Below are positions 8,647 through 17,247 of a stretch of 64,000 nucleotides of DNA, piece by piece. Numbering within the stretch: the first letter of the stretch is position 1; every line of letters begins with the position of its first letter. The stretch spans positions 1,612,001 through 1,676,000 of the forward strand of contig CAVPVV010000003.1 in NCBI GenBank assembly GCA_963709325.1, read 5' to 3'. The stretch is from VFZN01 sp963709325 (GTDB lineage: Bacteria; Acidobacteriota; Vicinamibacteria; Vicinamibacterales; UBA2999). The notes beneath the pieces are model-generated. The model had not been told where the DNA came from. It did not search any database and worked only from the letters and a program-made list of their open reading frames with translations. Both the position numbers and the translations under genes were made by a program.

Positions 8647-9693
8647 TTGGGCATTCGAACCGTCCTCGTCTGCGAGACCCAGGTTCCCTTCGTCCGGGGC
8701 GGCGCCGAACTACTGGTGCAGCAACTGGTCGACGAGCTGCGCGCCAGAGGCATCGACGCGGACCGTGTCTCGCTGCCGTTCAAGTGGTACCCGAAGGACG
8801 AAATCCTGCCGCACGCTGCGGCGTGGCGGCTCCTCGATCTGAGCGAAAGCAACGGCCGCCCCGTCGACCTGGTGATTTCCACCAAGTTCCCTTCGTACTT
8901 CGCTCGCCACCCGCGCAAGGTCTGCTGGCTGGTGCACCAGCATCGCGCCGCCTACGAGCTCGCCGGCACGGTGTACAGCGACTTCGGTCACGACGAGAAG
9001 GACGTCGGTCTCAAGGCGCAACTTCTCGAGCTCGACGAGCGCATGCTCCGCGAGTGCGTCGGCCGCTACACGATCTCGCGTACGGTAACGGAACGCCTGC
9101 GCCGGTTCAACGCGGTGGACTCGACGCCGCTCTACCATCCGCCGCTGCTCGCGCCGCGGCTCTCTCCCGGGCCGTCGGGCGATTACGTCCTGTCGGTCGC
9201 GCGGCTCGAAGGCAACAAGCGCGTCGACCTTCTGGTTCGCGCGATGGCCCACGTGCCCGAGCCGATCACGCTCGTTCTCGTCGGCGAAGGCACGCACCGG
9301 GCGCTCATCGAGCGCGCGGCCGAGGAAGCTGGGGTCGCAGCGCGCGTGCGCTTTGCCGGCGCGGTCAGTGACGACGCTCTGGTCAGGCTGTATCGCGAGG
9401 CGCTCGCGGTGGGCTATGCGCCGTTCGACGAGGACTACGGTCTCGCGACCCTGGAGGCGTTTCTCGCCGCCAAGCCGGTCGTCACGGCACGCGACTCCGG
9501 CGGCACGCTGGAGTTCGTCAGCGATGCCGTCAATGGCTTCGTGTGCGCGCCCACGCCGGAGGAGCTCGGCGCGGCAATCGCGCGCCTCGCCGCCGACCGC
9601 GCCCTGGCCGGTCGCCTTGGAGGAGCCGGCCGGGATCTCGCGACAGCCATCACCTGGGATGCGGTCATCGATCGCCTGGTGAGCCATGGCTGA
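8647..9693 (+). CDS. Glycosyltransferase family 4 protein
   Basis: Retaining GT-B glycosyltransferase of unknown acceptor, first gene of a surface-polysaccharide locus. The N-terminal strand GIRTVLVCETQVPF with the glycine-rich RGGAE loop and the C-terminal donor-binding part (YVLSVARLEGNKRVDLL, then GYAPFDEDYGLATLEAFLA with the EX7E-type glutamates) define the fold. Conserved sequence begins at the TTG at 8647. The frame is open back to 8548, but that part does not look like protein. A TACGAT box at 8629-8634 lies 12 nt upstream of the TTG, hinting at a near-leaderless start. It overlaps the next gene by 8 bp. Confidence 0.85.
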   Translation: MGIRTVLVCETQVPFVRGGAELLVQQLVDELRARGIDADRVSLPFKWYPKDEILPHAAAWRLLDLSESNGRPVDLVISTKFPSYFARHPRKVCWLVHQHRAAYELAGTVYSDFGHDEKDVGLKAQLLELDERMLRECVGRYTISRTVTERLRRFNAVDSTPLYHPPLLAPRLSPGPSGDYVLSVARLEGNKRVDLLVRAMAHVPEPITLVLVGEGTHRALIERAAEEAGVAARVRFAGAVSDDALVRLYREALAVGYAPFDEDYGLATLEAFLAAKPVVTARDSGGTLEFVSDAVNGFVCAPTPEELGAAIARLAADRALAGRLGGAGRDLATAITWDAVIDRLVSHG

Positions 9694-10546
9694 TCCGGCG
9701 TCGATCAGCCTCGTCATCCCCGCGTACAACGAAGGCCCGGTGATTGGCCGCGTCGTTACTGCGCTCACGGCCGCGGCGCCGTGGCACGAAGTGCTGGTGG
9801 TTGACGATGGATCCACCGACGACACGGCGACAGCAGCGGCGTCGGCCGGCGCGCGGGTGCTGACTCACCCCTATAACAAGGGCAATGGGGCGGCCGTGAA
9901 GAGCGGGATTCGCGCTGCCACCGGCGACTGGGTGCTCATCTCGGACGGCGACGGCCAGCACCAGCCCGTCGACATCCTCCGACTCGCCGATCGCCTCGGC
10001 ACCTACGATCTCGTCGTCGGCGCGCGCGCGGCTTCCCATCAGGCAACCGCTGGCCGCCGGCTGGGCAATGCAGTGCTGAACGCCTTTGCCTCCTATCTCA
10101 CCGAACGTCCGATTCCGGATCTGACCTCGGGGCTCCGCGCCGCCCGGCGCGAGCAACTGCTCGAGTTCATCCACCTCCTGCCGAACGGGTTCTCGACGCC
10201 AACGACCACGACGCTGGCCTTCATCAAGGCGGGCTACAATGTCTTGTTCGAGCCAGTGGAGGTGCGGCCTAGAGTGGGCCTGTCCAAGATCCGGCTCGCC
10301 CGCGACGGCGCGCGCTTCTTTCTGATCCTGGTCAAGGTGATTACCATCTTCAGTCCGCTCCGCGTCTTCGTGCCGCTCAGCCTCGCCTCCTTCCTGCTCG
10401 GCGTAACCTACGGCCTGTGGACGGTGGCGCACCAGTCCCGGATTCCCAATGGTGCGGTCCTGCTGCTGATGTTTTCGGTGATCGTCTTCCTCGTCGGCCT
10501 CGTCTCCGAGCAGATTTCGACCCTGCGGTTCGAGGGCCGCCGCTAG
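9686..10546 (+). CDS. Glycosyltransferase family 2 protein with C-terminal membrane segments
   Basis: GT-A inverting transferase resembling dolichyl/undecaprenyl-phosphate sugar synthases. The N-terminus carries SLVIPAYNEG, VVDDGSTDDT and the metal-binding SDGDGQHQP. The C-terminal 70 residues hold two hydrophobic segments (about 210-235 and 250-270), so the enzyme is membrane-anchored, as in polyprenyl-phosphate glucosyl or mannosyl transferases. The 286-residue product overlaps the preceding gene by 8 bp. The donor sugar cannot be told from sequence. Confidence 0.88.
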   Translation: MADPASISLVIPAYNEGPVIGRVVTALTAAAPWHEVLVVDDGSTDDTATAAASAGARVLTHPYNKGNGAAVKSGIRAATGDWVLISDGDGQHQPVDILRLADRLGTYDLVVGARAASHQATAGRRLGNAVLNAFASYLTERPIPDLTSGLRAARREQLLEFIHLLPNGFSTPTTTTLAFIKAGYNVLFEPVEVRPRVGLSKIRLARDGARFFLILVKVITIFSPLRVFVPLSLASFLLGVTYGLWTVAHQSRIPNGAVLLLMFSVIVFLVGLVSEQISTLRFEGRR

Positions 10547-10607
10547 ACGGCTTGCGGGCCAGAACCGATGCGAACGAGTCAAGGTGACCGGCTGGCGCTT
10601 CAAGCCG

Positions 10608-10701
10608 TCCCGCCCGCCGGAGGCGGGCTAAGGGACGCTGCCGCTAGCCAGCGGAGCCACTGCCGGCTCACGTTTGCTCGCGGTTCCGAGGCGGAGCCTC
10701 G
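10608..10701 (+). repeat. Two GGA-loop palindromes in the leader of a glycosyltransferase gene
   Basis: Between the two GT2 genes lie two short palindromes with the same GGA loop. GCCCGCC-GGA-GGCGGGC is at 10612-10628, extended by TCCC (10608-10611) pairing with GGGA (10632-10635). CGAGGC-GGA-GCCTCG is at 10687-10701, ending 5 nt before the ATG at 10707. They look like REP-type palindromes or leader hairpins. Neither has a downstream T run, so they are not simple terminators. Confidence 0.6.
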
Positions 10702-10706
10702 CTAGC

Positions 10707-11465
10707 ATGAAGACGCTCGTCCTGATCCCGACCTACAACGAGCGCGAGAACCTGCCGCTGCTGGTTCCCGAGGTGCTCGCGGTGCCCGGCACCGAGGTGA
10801 TGGTGATCGACGATCAGTCGCCCGACGGCACCGGGCAGCTCGCCGAGGACCTGGCGCAGCGGTTTCCCGGCCGGATCCGCGTGCTGCACCGTGCGGGGCG
10901 GCGCGGGCTCGGCGTCTCGTATCTCGACGGGTTCAGGCACGCGGTCGGTTCGGACGCGGACCTGGTCGTGCAGATGGACGCCGATCGCTCACACGACCCG
11001 CAATACCTGCCGGCCATGATTGCCGCGGCTGGGTCGGCGGATCTCGTAGTCGGCTCGCGGTACATGCACGGCATCAGCGTCGTGAACTGGCCGCTGCGGC
11101 GCATCATCCTGTCGTCGTTCGCCAACGCGTACATCAGGACCGTCACCGGGCTGCGAGTGCGCGATTGCACCGGCGGCTATCGCTGCTGGCGGCGAGAGGC
11201 CCTCGCCCGCCTGCCGCTCGATCGCATCGTCTCCGAAGGGTACTCGTTCGTCGTCGAGGTGACGTTCCTGGCCGCCAAGTCTGGCCTGCGGATAGCGGAA
11301 TCGCCGATCATCTTCATCGAGCGGCGCGAAGGGGCATCGAAGCTCTCCTCGGGGATCCTGCTGGAGTCGCTCCTCAACCCGTGGCGGCTGGTGATCCGCA
11401 ACGGACGCGTCAACGGGACCGAGTCGGCGGGCACGGGATACAATTCGGTCGGAACCGCTCGATGA
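10707..11465 (+). CDS. Polyprenol monophosphomannose synthase-like GT2 (DPM1 type)
   Basis: A 252-residue soluble GT2 close in plan to dolichyl-phosphate mannose synthase: TLVLIPTYNERENL at the start, VIDDQSPDGTG, the QMDADRSHDP metal site, and DCTGGYRCWRREAL. Such enzymes load mannose onto a polyprenyl phosphate for later transfer outside the membrane. The ATG at 10707 begins exactly at conserved sequence and follows the CGAGGC-GGA-GCCTCG hairpin. The stop overlaps the next ATG (ATGA). Confidence 0.88.
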   Translation: MKTLVLIPTYNERENLPLLVPEVLAVPGTEVMVIDDQSPDGTGQLAEDLAQRFPGRIRVLHRAGRRGLGVSYLDGFRHAVGSDADLVVQMDADRSHDPQYLPAMIAAAGSADLVVGSRYMHGISVVNWPLRRIILSSFANAYIRTVTGLRVRDCTGGYRCWRREALARLPLDRIVSEGYSFVVEVTFLAAKSGLRIAESPIIFIERREGASKLSSGILLESLLNPWRLVIRNGRVNGTESAGTGYNSVGTAR

Positions 11466-12235
11466 CCCCGCCGCGGCAGACTCCCAGCCTGAGCGTCCTC
11501 TTCCCCGCGTACAACGACAGCGGCACCATTGCCAGCCTCGTGATCAGCGCGGTGCAGGCGGCTGCCACGCTGACGTCCGATTACGAGGTGCTGGTCGTCA
11601 ACGACGGCAGCCAGGACGAGACCGCGCACATCCTCGACGAGCTCGCCCGCGTTTATCCCGATCACGTCCGCATCGTCCACCACGCCAAGAACCGCGGCTA
11701 CGGCGGGGCGCTGCGATCCGGTTTCGAGCACGCCTCGAAGGATCTCGTCTTCTACACCGACGGCGACGCGCAGTACGACCCGACCGAGATGTCGCTGCTG
11801 TGGGGGCGGCTCACCGACGACGTGGACTGGGTCAACGGCTGGAAGATCAGCCGCTCCGACCCGCTGCACCGGATCGTCATCGGGCGCATCTACCACCACA
11901 CCGTGAAGATCCTGTTCGGGCTCAAGGTCCGGGACGTGGACTGCGATTTCCGGCTGATGCGGCGGCACATCTTCGATGTGGTCCGTCTCGAGAAGAGCAG
12001 CGGGGTAATCTGCCTCGAGATGATGAAGAAGTTCCAGGACGCCGGCTTCCGCGTCGCCGAAGTGCCGGTGCACCACTATCACCGCGCCTTCGGCAAGTCG
12101 CAGTTCTTCAACTTCCGGCGAATCTTCAAGACCGGCCTGGATGTGCTGAAGCTGTGGTGGGCGCTGGTCATCCGCCGCGACCACCTCGCCGATCAGCGGG
12201 CCCGGGCCGCGGCCCTCCGCGCCAGGCATTCATGA
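11462..12235 (+). CDS. Glycosyltransferase family 2 protein
   Basis: A third GT2, 257 residues, with SVLFPAYNDSG, VVNDGSQDETA, and the metal site TDGDAQYDP followed by WVNGWKISRSD. It resembles polyprenyl-phosphate sugar transferases but lacks their C-terminal membrane anchor. The chosen ATG overlaps the preceding stop (ATGA). A longer open frame to 11165 lies out of frame inside the upstream gene. The stop overlaps the following epimerase start in the same way. Confidence 0.88.
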   Translation: MTPPRQTPSLSVLFPAYNDSGTIASLVISAVQAAATLTSDYEVLVVNDGSQDETAHILDELARVYPDHVRIVHHAKNRGYGGALRSGFEHASKDLVFYTDGDAQYDPTEMSLLWGRLTDDVDWVNGWKISRSDPLHRIVIGRIYHHTVKILFGLKVRDVDCDFRLMRRHIFDVVRLEKSSGVICLEMMKKFQDAGFRVAEVPVHHYHRAFGKSQFFNFRRIFKTGLDVLKLWWALVIRRDHLADQRARAAALRARHS

Positions 12236-13224
12236 CGCTGGCGGGTTTCTACGCCGGCCGGCGGGTGATGATCACCGGCGGGCTCGGCTTCATCGGCAGC
12301 AATCTCGCTCACGCGCTGGTCGAGCTCGGCGCCGACGTATTGCTGGTCGATTCGCTCATTCCCGATTACGGCGGCAACCTGCACAACATCGCCGGCATCG
12401 AGGACAAGGTCCGGGTGAACGTCGCGGATGTCCGGCAGGCCACCACGATGAACTATCTCGTGCAGGGCCGTGACGTCATCTTCAATCTCGCCGGGCAGGT
12501 GAGCCACATCGACAGCCTGCGCGACCCGCACACCGATCTCGACATCAACTGCCGCAGCCAGCTGACGCTGCTCGAAGCGTGCCGTCACCACAATCCAGCG
12601 ACCAAGGTGGTGTACGCGAGCACACGCCAGATCTACGGCAAGCCCGAGGCGCTGCCGGTGACCGAGCGGCACCTGGTGCGGCCGACCGACGTCAACGGCA
12701 TCAACAAGGCGGCCGGCGAGTACTACCATCTGGTCTACAACAACGTCTTCGGTGTTCGCGCCACCGCGCTCCGCCTCACCAACATCTACGGACCGCGCCA
12801 GCTGCTGAGACACAATCGTCAGGGATTCATCGGCTGGTTCATCCGGCTCGCTATCGAGGATCAGGAGATTCAGGTGTTCGGCGACGGCTCGCAGATTCGC
12901 GACTTCGTTTACGTCGACGACGCGGTAAAGGCGTTTCTGCTGGCGGGCGCAAGCGACGCGGTGAACGGCGAAGTCTTCAACGTCGGCGGCGACGAGCACA
13001 TCAGCCACCGCGATCTCGTCGAGCTCCTGGTGCGCACGGCCGGCACCGGCCGTTACCGCTTCGTCGAGTGGCCGCCGGAGAAGAAGATCATCGACATCGG
13101 CAGCTTTTACGCCGATTCGACCTTGTTCAAGACGCGTACCGGGTGGACGCCGGCGGTGACGCTTGCCGACGGTCTCCGCCGTACCGTCGAGTACTATCGG
13201 CCGCGAATGGCCAGCTATGTCTGA
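12232..13224 (+). CDS. NAD-dependent epimerase/dehydratase-family protein lacking the catalytic tyrosine
   Basis: An extended-SDR sugar-nucleotide protein of 330 residues. The Rossmann motif GGLGFIG lies at about residues 16-22, and Asp40 (VLLVDS) is at the usual NAD ribose-binding place. The catalytic region reads STRQIYGK at 130-137 and then DVNGINKAAGE. The family's YxxxK is NxxxK here (Asn155, Lys159), so the general-base tyrosine is missing. It may be an isomerase or dehydratase with altered chemistry, or a non-catalytic partner. It is coupled to both neighbours by overlaps of 4 and 8 bp, in a locus with an aminotransferase and a second epimerase-fold gene. Confidence 0.85.
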   Translation: MTLAGFYAGRRVMITGGLGFIGSNLAHALVELGADVLLVDSLIPDYGGNLHNIAGIEDKVRVNVADVRQATTMNYLVQGRDVIFNLAGQVSHIDSLRDPHTDLDINCRSQLTLLEACRHHNPATKVVYASTRQIYGKPEALPVTERHLVRPTDVNGINKAAGEYYHLVYNNVFGVRATALRLTNIYGPRQLLRHNRQGFIGWFIRLAIEDQEIQVFGDGSQIRDFVYVDDAVKAFLLAGASDAVNGEVFNVGGDEHISHRDLVELLVRTAGTGRYRFVEWPPEKKIIDIGSFYADSTLFKTRTGWTPAVTLADGLRRTVEYYRPRMASYV

Positions 13225-14320
13225 GCCGCGCCGCATCCCGTTCAACGCGCTGACGCCCGGCGAGGACCGCGCCGCGCTCAACGCCGCGATCGCCAGGGTG
13301 ATCGACTCCGGGTGGTTCATCCTCGGCCCGGAGGTCGAACGCTTCGAGGCCGAGTTCGCTGGGGCCTGCCAGGGCGCGCACGCGGTCGGCGTCGGGACCG
13401 GAACCGACGCGATCACGTTGATTCTCCGCGCGCTCGACATCGGCGCCGGCGACGAGGTGATTACGGCGCCGCTTTCCGCCGCCTACTCCGCGCTGGCGGT
13501 GATGATGGCCGGCGCGCGGCCGGTGTTCGCCGACATCGATCCCGAGCGGCTCACGCTCGATCCCGCCGCCACCGAGGCCGCGATCACGCCGCGGACGAAG
13601 GCGATCATGCCGGTGCATCTCTACGGCCAGGCCGCGGATCTGACGGCGTTCGCCGCGATCGCCGCTCGACACCGCCTCGCGCTCGTCGAGGACTGCGCCC
13701 AGGCTCATCTCGCCACCAGCAAGGGCCGTCCGATCGGCACGATCGGCGTGGCCGCCGCGTTCAGCTTCTATCCGACCAAGAACCTCGGCGCGCTCGGTGA
13801 CGCAGGAGCGGTCCTCACCGGCGACGCGGCGCTGGCGGCGCGGATCAAGCGGCTGCGCAACGGCGGACAGACGACGCGGTATCGCCATCTCGAGGCCGGC
13901 GCCAACAGCCGCCTCGACGAGATCCAGGCCGCGATTCTCCGCGCGCGGCTGCCGTTCCTCAGCCGCTGGACGGCGCGGCGGCGCGCGCTTGCCGCGACCT
14001 ATCGCGCCCACCTGGCACCGCGCGGCGTCACGGTGCCCCGCGAGTTCGATTGCGGCCACGTCTACCACCTGTTCCCGGTCCTGACGCCGCACCGCGACGC
14101 CGTGCAGCGGCATCTCGCCGACCGCGGCATCGAGACGTTCATCCACTATCCCGTGCCGATCCCGCAGCAATCGGCGCTGGCGGCGACCATGCCGCAGGAT
14201 TGCCCGGTGGCGAATCGGGCCTGCGCGGAGGTGCTGTCGCTGCCGATGTACCCGGGCTTGAGCGACGCCGACGCCGCCGCGGTGGTTGCCGCCCTCAACG
14301 CGTTTTCGCCGGGACCCTGA
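13217..14320 (+). CDS. DegT/DnrJ/EryC1/StrS-family sugar aminotransferase
   Basis: PLP-dependent aminotransferase that makes amino sugars from keto-sugar nucleotides. The 367-residue product starts at MSEPRRIPFN. The PLP lysine is Lys188 in SFYPTKNLGALGD, with the cofactor Asp in VEDCAQAH near 158-164 and the substrate motif RLDEIQAA. It supplies the amino group for an N-sugar in the locus, and a GNAT-type protein downstream could acylate it, though that pairing is inferred. It overlaps the epimerase by 8 bp. Confidence 0.92.
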   Translation: MSEPRRIPFNALTPGEDRAALNAAIARVIDSGWFILGPEVERFEAEFAGACQGAHAVGVGTGTDAITLILRALDIGAGDEVITAPLSAAYSALAVMMAGARPVFADIDPERLTLDPAATEAAITPRTKAIMPVHLYGQAADLTAFAAIAARHRLALVEDCAQAHLATSKGRPIGTIGVAAAFSFYPTKNLGALGDAGAVLTGDAALAARIKRLRNGGQTTRYRHLEAGANSRLDEIQAAILRARLPFLSRWTARRRALAATYRAHLAPRGVTVPREFDCGHVYHLFPVLTPHRDAVQRHLADRGIETFIHYPVPIPQQSALAATMPQDCPVANRACAEVLSLPMYPGLSDADAAAVVAALNAFSPGP

Positions 14321-14341
14321 TCCGGCAGCCTCTCAACACCT

Positions 14342-15304
14342 ATGCGCATTCTCATCACCGGCGGCGCCGGCTTCATCGGCTCGCACCTCGCCGAGTCGCT
14401 CCTCGCGGCGGGCCACGAAGTGTTCGTGCTCGACGATCTGTCAACCGGCTGCATCGACAACATCGCGCACTTCAAGAGCCACGAGCGCTTCCACTACACC
14501 ATTGACAGCGTGTTCAACGAGCCGCTGGTCGCCGAGCTGGTCGACCGCGCCGCCATCGTCTTCCACCTCGCCGCCGCGGTCGGGGTCAAGCTGATCGTCC
14601 AGGAACCGGTGCACACCATCGAGACCAACGTCCACGGCACCGAGGTCATCCTGCGCCACGCTGCCAAGAAGAAGAAGCTGGTGTTCATCGCCTCGACATC
14701 GGAGGTGTACGGCAAGAGCACCGACGTGCCGTTCCGCGAGACGGCGGACCTGGTGCTCGGCGCGACCACCCGCCACCGCTGGGCCTACGCGTGCAGCAAG
14801 GCGCTCGACGAGTTCCTCGCGCTCGCCCACTGGAAGGAGCGCCAGCTGCCGGTGATCATCGCGCGGTTCTTCAACACCGTCGGGCCGCGGCAGACGGGCC
14901 AGTACGGGATGGTCGTTCCGACCTTCGTGCGCCAGGCATTGGCCGGCGAGGCGATCACCGTGTTCGGCGACGGATCGCAGTCGCGCAGCTTCACCTACGT
15001 CGGCGACGTCGTCGACGCGCTCCAGAAGCTGATGGTCGAGCCGCGGGCCGTCGGCGAGGTGTTCAACATCGGCAACATCGAGGAGGTGACGATCCTCGAG
15101 CTGGCGCGCCGGGTAAAGGCGATCACCGGCAGCGCGTCGCCGATCGTGACGATTCCCTACGACCAGGCCTACGAGGCCGGATTCGAGGACATGCCGCGGC
15201 GGGTGCCCGACTTGAGAAAGATCGAGCAGCTGATTGGCTATCGGCCAGCAGTCGGGCTGGATGAAATCATCACCCGTGTCGTGGCAAGCCAGCGAGACGT
15301 ATAA
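14342..15304 (+). CDS. NAD-dependent epimerase (UDP-glucose 4-epimerase / UDP-glucuronate decarboxylase-like)
   Basis: Extended SDR of 320 residues with an intact active site: GGAGFIG at residues 7-13, Asp31-Asp32 (VLDDLS), STSEVYGK near 118-125 and YACSK (Tyr149, Lys153). VFGDGSQSRSFTYVGDVVDAL and the C-terminal RRVPDLRKIEQLIGY are typical of GalE/Uxs-type enzymes. The precise reaction (4-epimerisation or decarboxylation) cannot be assigned. The stop codon TAA lies inside the TATAAT box of the next gene. Confidence 0.88.
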   Translation: MRILITGGAGFIGSHLAESLLAAGHEVFVLDDLSTGCIDNIAHFKSHERFHYTIDSVFNEPLVAELVDRAAIVFHLAAAVGVKLIVQEPVHTIETNVHGTEVILRHAAKKKKLVFIASTSEVYGKSTDVPFRETADLVLGATTRHRWAYACSKALDEFLALAHWKERQLPVIIARFFNTVGPRQTGQYGMVVPTFVRQALAGEAITVFGDGSQSRSFTYVGDVVDALQKLMVEPRAVGEVFNIGNIEEVTILELARRVKAITGSASPIVTIPYDQAYEAGFEDMPRRVPDLRKIEQLIGYRPAVGLDEIITRVVASQRDV

Positions 15305-15305
15305 T
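15300..15305 (+). promoter_or_regulatory. TATAAT box 13 nt before the STN-like gene start
   Basis: A perfect -10 hexamer spans the stop codon of the epimerase and ends 13 nt before the ATG at 15319. The -35 region is weak. A start of transcription near 15312 would leave a leader of only about 7 nt. One of several such boxes in this window. Confidence 0.45.
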
Positions 15306-15318
15306 CGGTCTCACCCAT

Positions 15319-16107
15319 ATGCACTTCCGGACGTTCGTCGTCGCCGTGTTCTTCCTGGCGTGCGCCGGCTCGGCCGGTGCGCAGAACCTCACACTTGAAT
15401 TCCGTGACGGCAAGGTGTCGCTCGACGCCACCAACGTGCCGGTCCGGACCATCCTGTCGGAATGGGCACGCCTCGGCGGCACCCGCGTCGTCGGAGGCGA
15501 GCGCGTTGCCGGCGCGCCGTTGACCATCCATCTCGAGAGCGTGCCGGAGCCACAGGCGCTCGAGATCGTTCTGCGCAACGTCGCGGGCTATATGGCCGCA
15601 CCGCGGTCGGCTGCGTCGACCGGCGCTTCCCAGTACGACCGGATTCTTGTGCTCGCGACGAGCTCGGCTCCGGCCGCGGCAGCGAATACGCGGTCCACGC
15701 CGACGCCCCAGAACCCCGGCCGCGGCAAGCCGCCCAACGACCCGGACGAGCAAACTCCTGCACCAGCCGAGGTCGCGGACACTGGCGTGAACGAACCGCC
15801 GTTCCAGTTCCCGCAGCAGAACCCCTTCCAGGCGGCCCAGCCGGGACAGGCCGGACCGTTTGGCACGCCGATGATGGCGCCCGGCCAACAGCCGCCGGTG
15901 ATCCAGTTCGGGCAACAGCCGAACCAGGGAGTGACCATCAACCCGGCGCCGCCGCAGCAGACGCCAGTGCTGCAGTTCCCTGGCACGCAGCAGACGCCCG
16001 GGACCGTGACCCAGCCGGCCGGCTTCGGCGTCGGTTCACCGACGCCAGGCGTGATCGTGCAGCCACAGCAGCCGGGTCAGCCGGTCCGCCCGCCGGGCGG
16101 AAACTGA
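15319..16107 (+). CDS. Exported protein with secretin/STN-like domain and Pro/Gln-rich tail
   Basis: A 262-residue exported protein. Residues 1-22 form a signal peptide ending GAQN. Residues 23-100 resemble the short STN/secretin-N fold (SLDATNVPVRTILSEWARLGG, then LTIHLESVPEPQALEIVLRN). The rest (about 110-262) is low-complexity, rich in Pro, Gln and Gly, and probably disordered. STN modules are found in secretins and TonB-dependent receptors, but no channel domain follows. Its place in the polysaccharide locus suggests a periplasmic or export-related role, which is inferred. Confidence 0.7.
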   Translation: MHFRTFVVAVFFLACAGSAGAQNLTLEFRDGKVSLDATNVPVRTILSEWARLGGTRVVGGERVAGAPLTIHLESVPEPQALEIVLRNVAGYMAAPRSAASTGASQYDRILVLATSSAPAAAANTRSTPTPQNPGRGKPPNDPDEQTPAPAEVADTGVNEPPFQFPQQNPFQAAQPGQAGPFGTPMMAPGQQPPVIQFGQQPNQGVTINPAPPQQTPVLQFPGTQQTPGTVTQPAGFGVGSPTPGVIVQPQQPGQPVRPPGGN

Positions 16108-16131
16108 GTCCAGATATTCGCGCGTCGTAGA

Positions 16132-17205
16132 ATGAACGGCGCGACCGGTACGCCGGTCGTGTGCTCGATGCCGGACATCGAACCATATTCCCAACCCGAT
16201 CGACGCGGTCTCGAGCAGCTGTACCGCCGCACGTACGGTCACGAAGCCGTCGATCGCCTGCGTTTCCTGTGGGACTGGGCGCGGCGGAACCCGGCAGCCG
16301 GTAACGTCCCGCCGTTCTGGGTGGTCCGGGAAGGCCCCACGGTGATTGCCGCGTGTCCGGTGACGCCGGTTCGCGTGTCCGTGCTCGGCTCGGAAGTGAC
16401 CGGCGCATGGAGCGCCGGACCGCTCGTTGTCGCAGAGCGGCAGCGGCAGGGGCTCGGTGGATCGCTGTTGCGCGCCTGGGATCGCGGCGCGGGGGTGGTG
16501 TTCGGCGCTGGATTTTCGGAACCAACCCGGCAGCGCATGCTCGAGCTGCGCTGGCCTCGGCCGGTGCCGCTCAGCTGTCTCGTCAAGCCGCTCAGCCGGC
16601 GTGCACTTCGTAAACCGAGCTGGCCAGTTCCCGTGAACCGTCTGGTTTCGGCCCTCGCTCTCCCGGTGGTCCGGGTCGTCGGGCGGCTGCGGCCGATTCA
16701 CGAAGAGGTGCAGCCGATTCGGCGATTCGACGCCGGCGTGGACGGCTTGTGGGAGCGCGTCCGCGGCAGCCTGTCGCTTGCCGTGCGGCGCGATGCGCGC
16801 TACCTCAATTGGAAGTTCATGGAATCGCCGCACGTGCGGTATCACGCCGCGGTGTTGCGACGAGGGGAAGAGGTCGCGGGGTACGTCATCTACCGGCACC
16901 TCCGCGAGCCGCAAGGACGCGTCACCCAGATCGTCGATTTCCTCGCTGATCCGTCGGACGACCGCGCGGTGGCGACGCTGGCGGGATGGGTGGATCGCGA
17001 GGCGCGGCTGGAGGATTCCGACAAAATTCGCTGCTACGCGAGCCACGCCGAGTTCCGCCGCCACTTCCGCCGCAACGGATTCTTCGTGGTGAAGAGCGAA
17101 GTCGAAGTGGCGGTGAAGGTGAACGCTCCTGAGGTGCCGAAGGACTTTTATCAGTCAGGCGACGCGTGGCACCTCACCCTCGGGGATGGGGCTCTCGATC
17201 ACTGA
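16132..17205 (+). CDS. GNAT-family N-acetyltransferase-like protein
   Basis: A 357-residue protein with features of two GNAT-like halves. The first contains the acetyl-CoA loop region RQRQGLGGSLLRAW near residues 103-116. The second has YLNWKFMESPHVRYHAAVL, common in GNAT proteins of polysaccharide loci. The likely role is acylation of an amino-sugar intermediate, consistent with the upstream aminotransferase, but the substrate is unknown. The ATG at 16132 could be replaced by the ATG at 16168, because a TAGAAT box overlaps the first ATG. Confidence 0.72.
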   Translation: MNGATGTPVVCSMPDIEPYSQPDRRGLEQLYRRTYGHEAVDRLRFLWDWARRNPAAGNVPPFWVVREGPTVIAACPVTPVRVSVLGSEVTGAWSAGPLVVAERQRQGLGGSLLRAWDRGAGVVFGAGFSEPTRQRMLELRWPRPVPLSCLVKPLSRRALRKPSWPVPVNRLVSALALPVVRVVGRLRPIHEEVQPIRRFDAGVDGLWERVRGSLSLAVRRDARYLNWKFMESPHVRYHAAVLRRGEEVAGYVIYRHLREPQGRVTQIVDFLADPSDDRAVATLAGWVDREARLEDSDKIRCYASHAEFRRHFRRNGFFVVKSEVEVAVKVNAPEVPKDFYQSGDAWHLTLGDGALDH

Positions 17206-17206
17206 A

Positions 17207-17244
17207 CAAGGCACAAGGCAGAAGGCAAGAAGGCAAAAGGCAGA
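17207..17244 (+). repeat. Heptamer tandem array, AAGGCAG type
   Basis: About five degenerate copies of AAGGCA plus one variable base lie between the GNAT gene and yqeY. The last copies place an AAGG 7 nt before the yqeY ATG at 17248, so the array doubles as the Shine-Dalgarno region. The same unit recurs at 24385-24443 and, in opposite orientation, at 24474-24558 and 32957-33047. Confidence 0.75.
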
Positions 17245-17247
17245 ACC

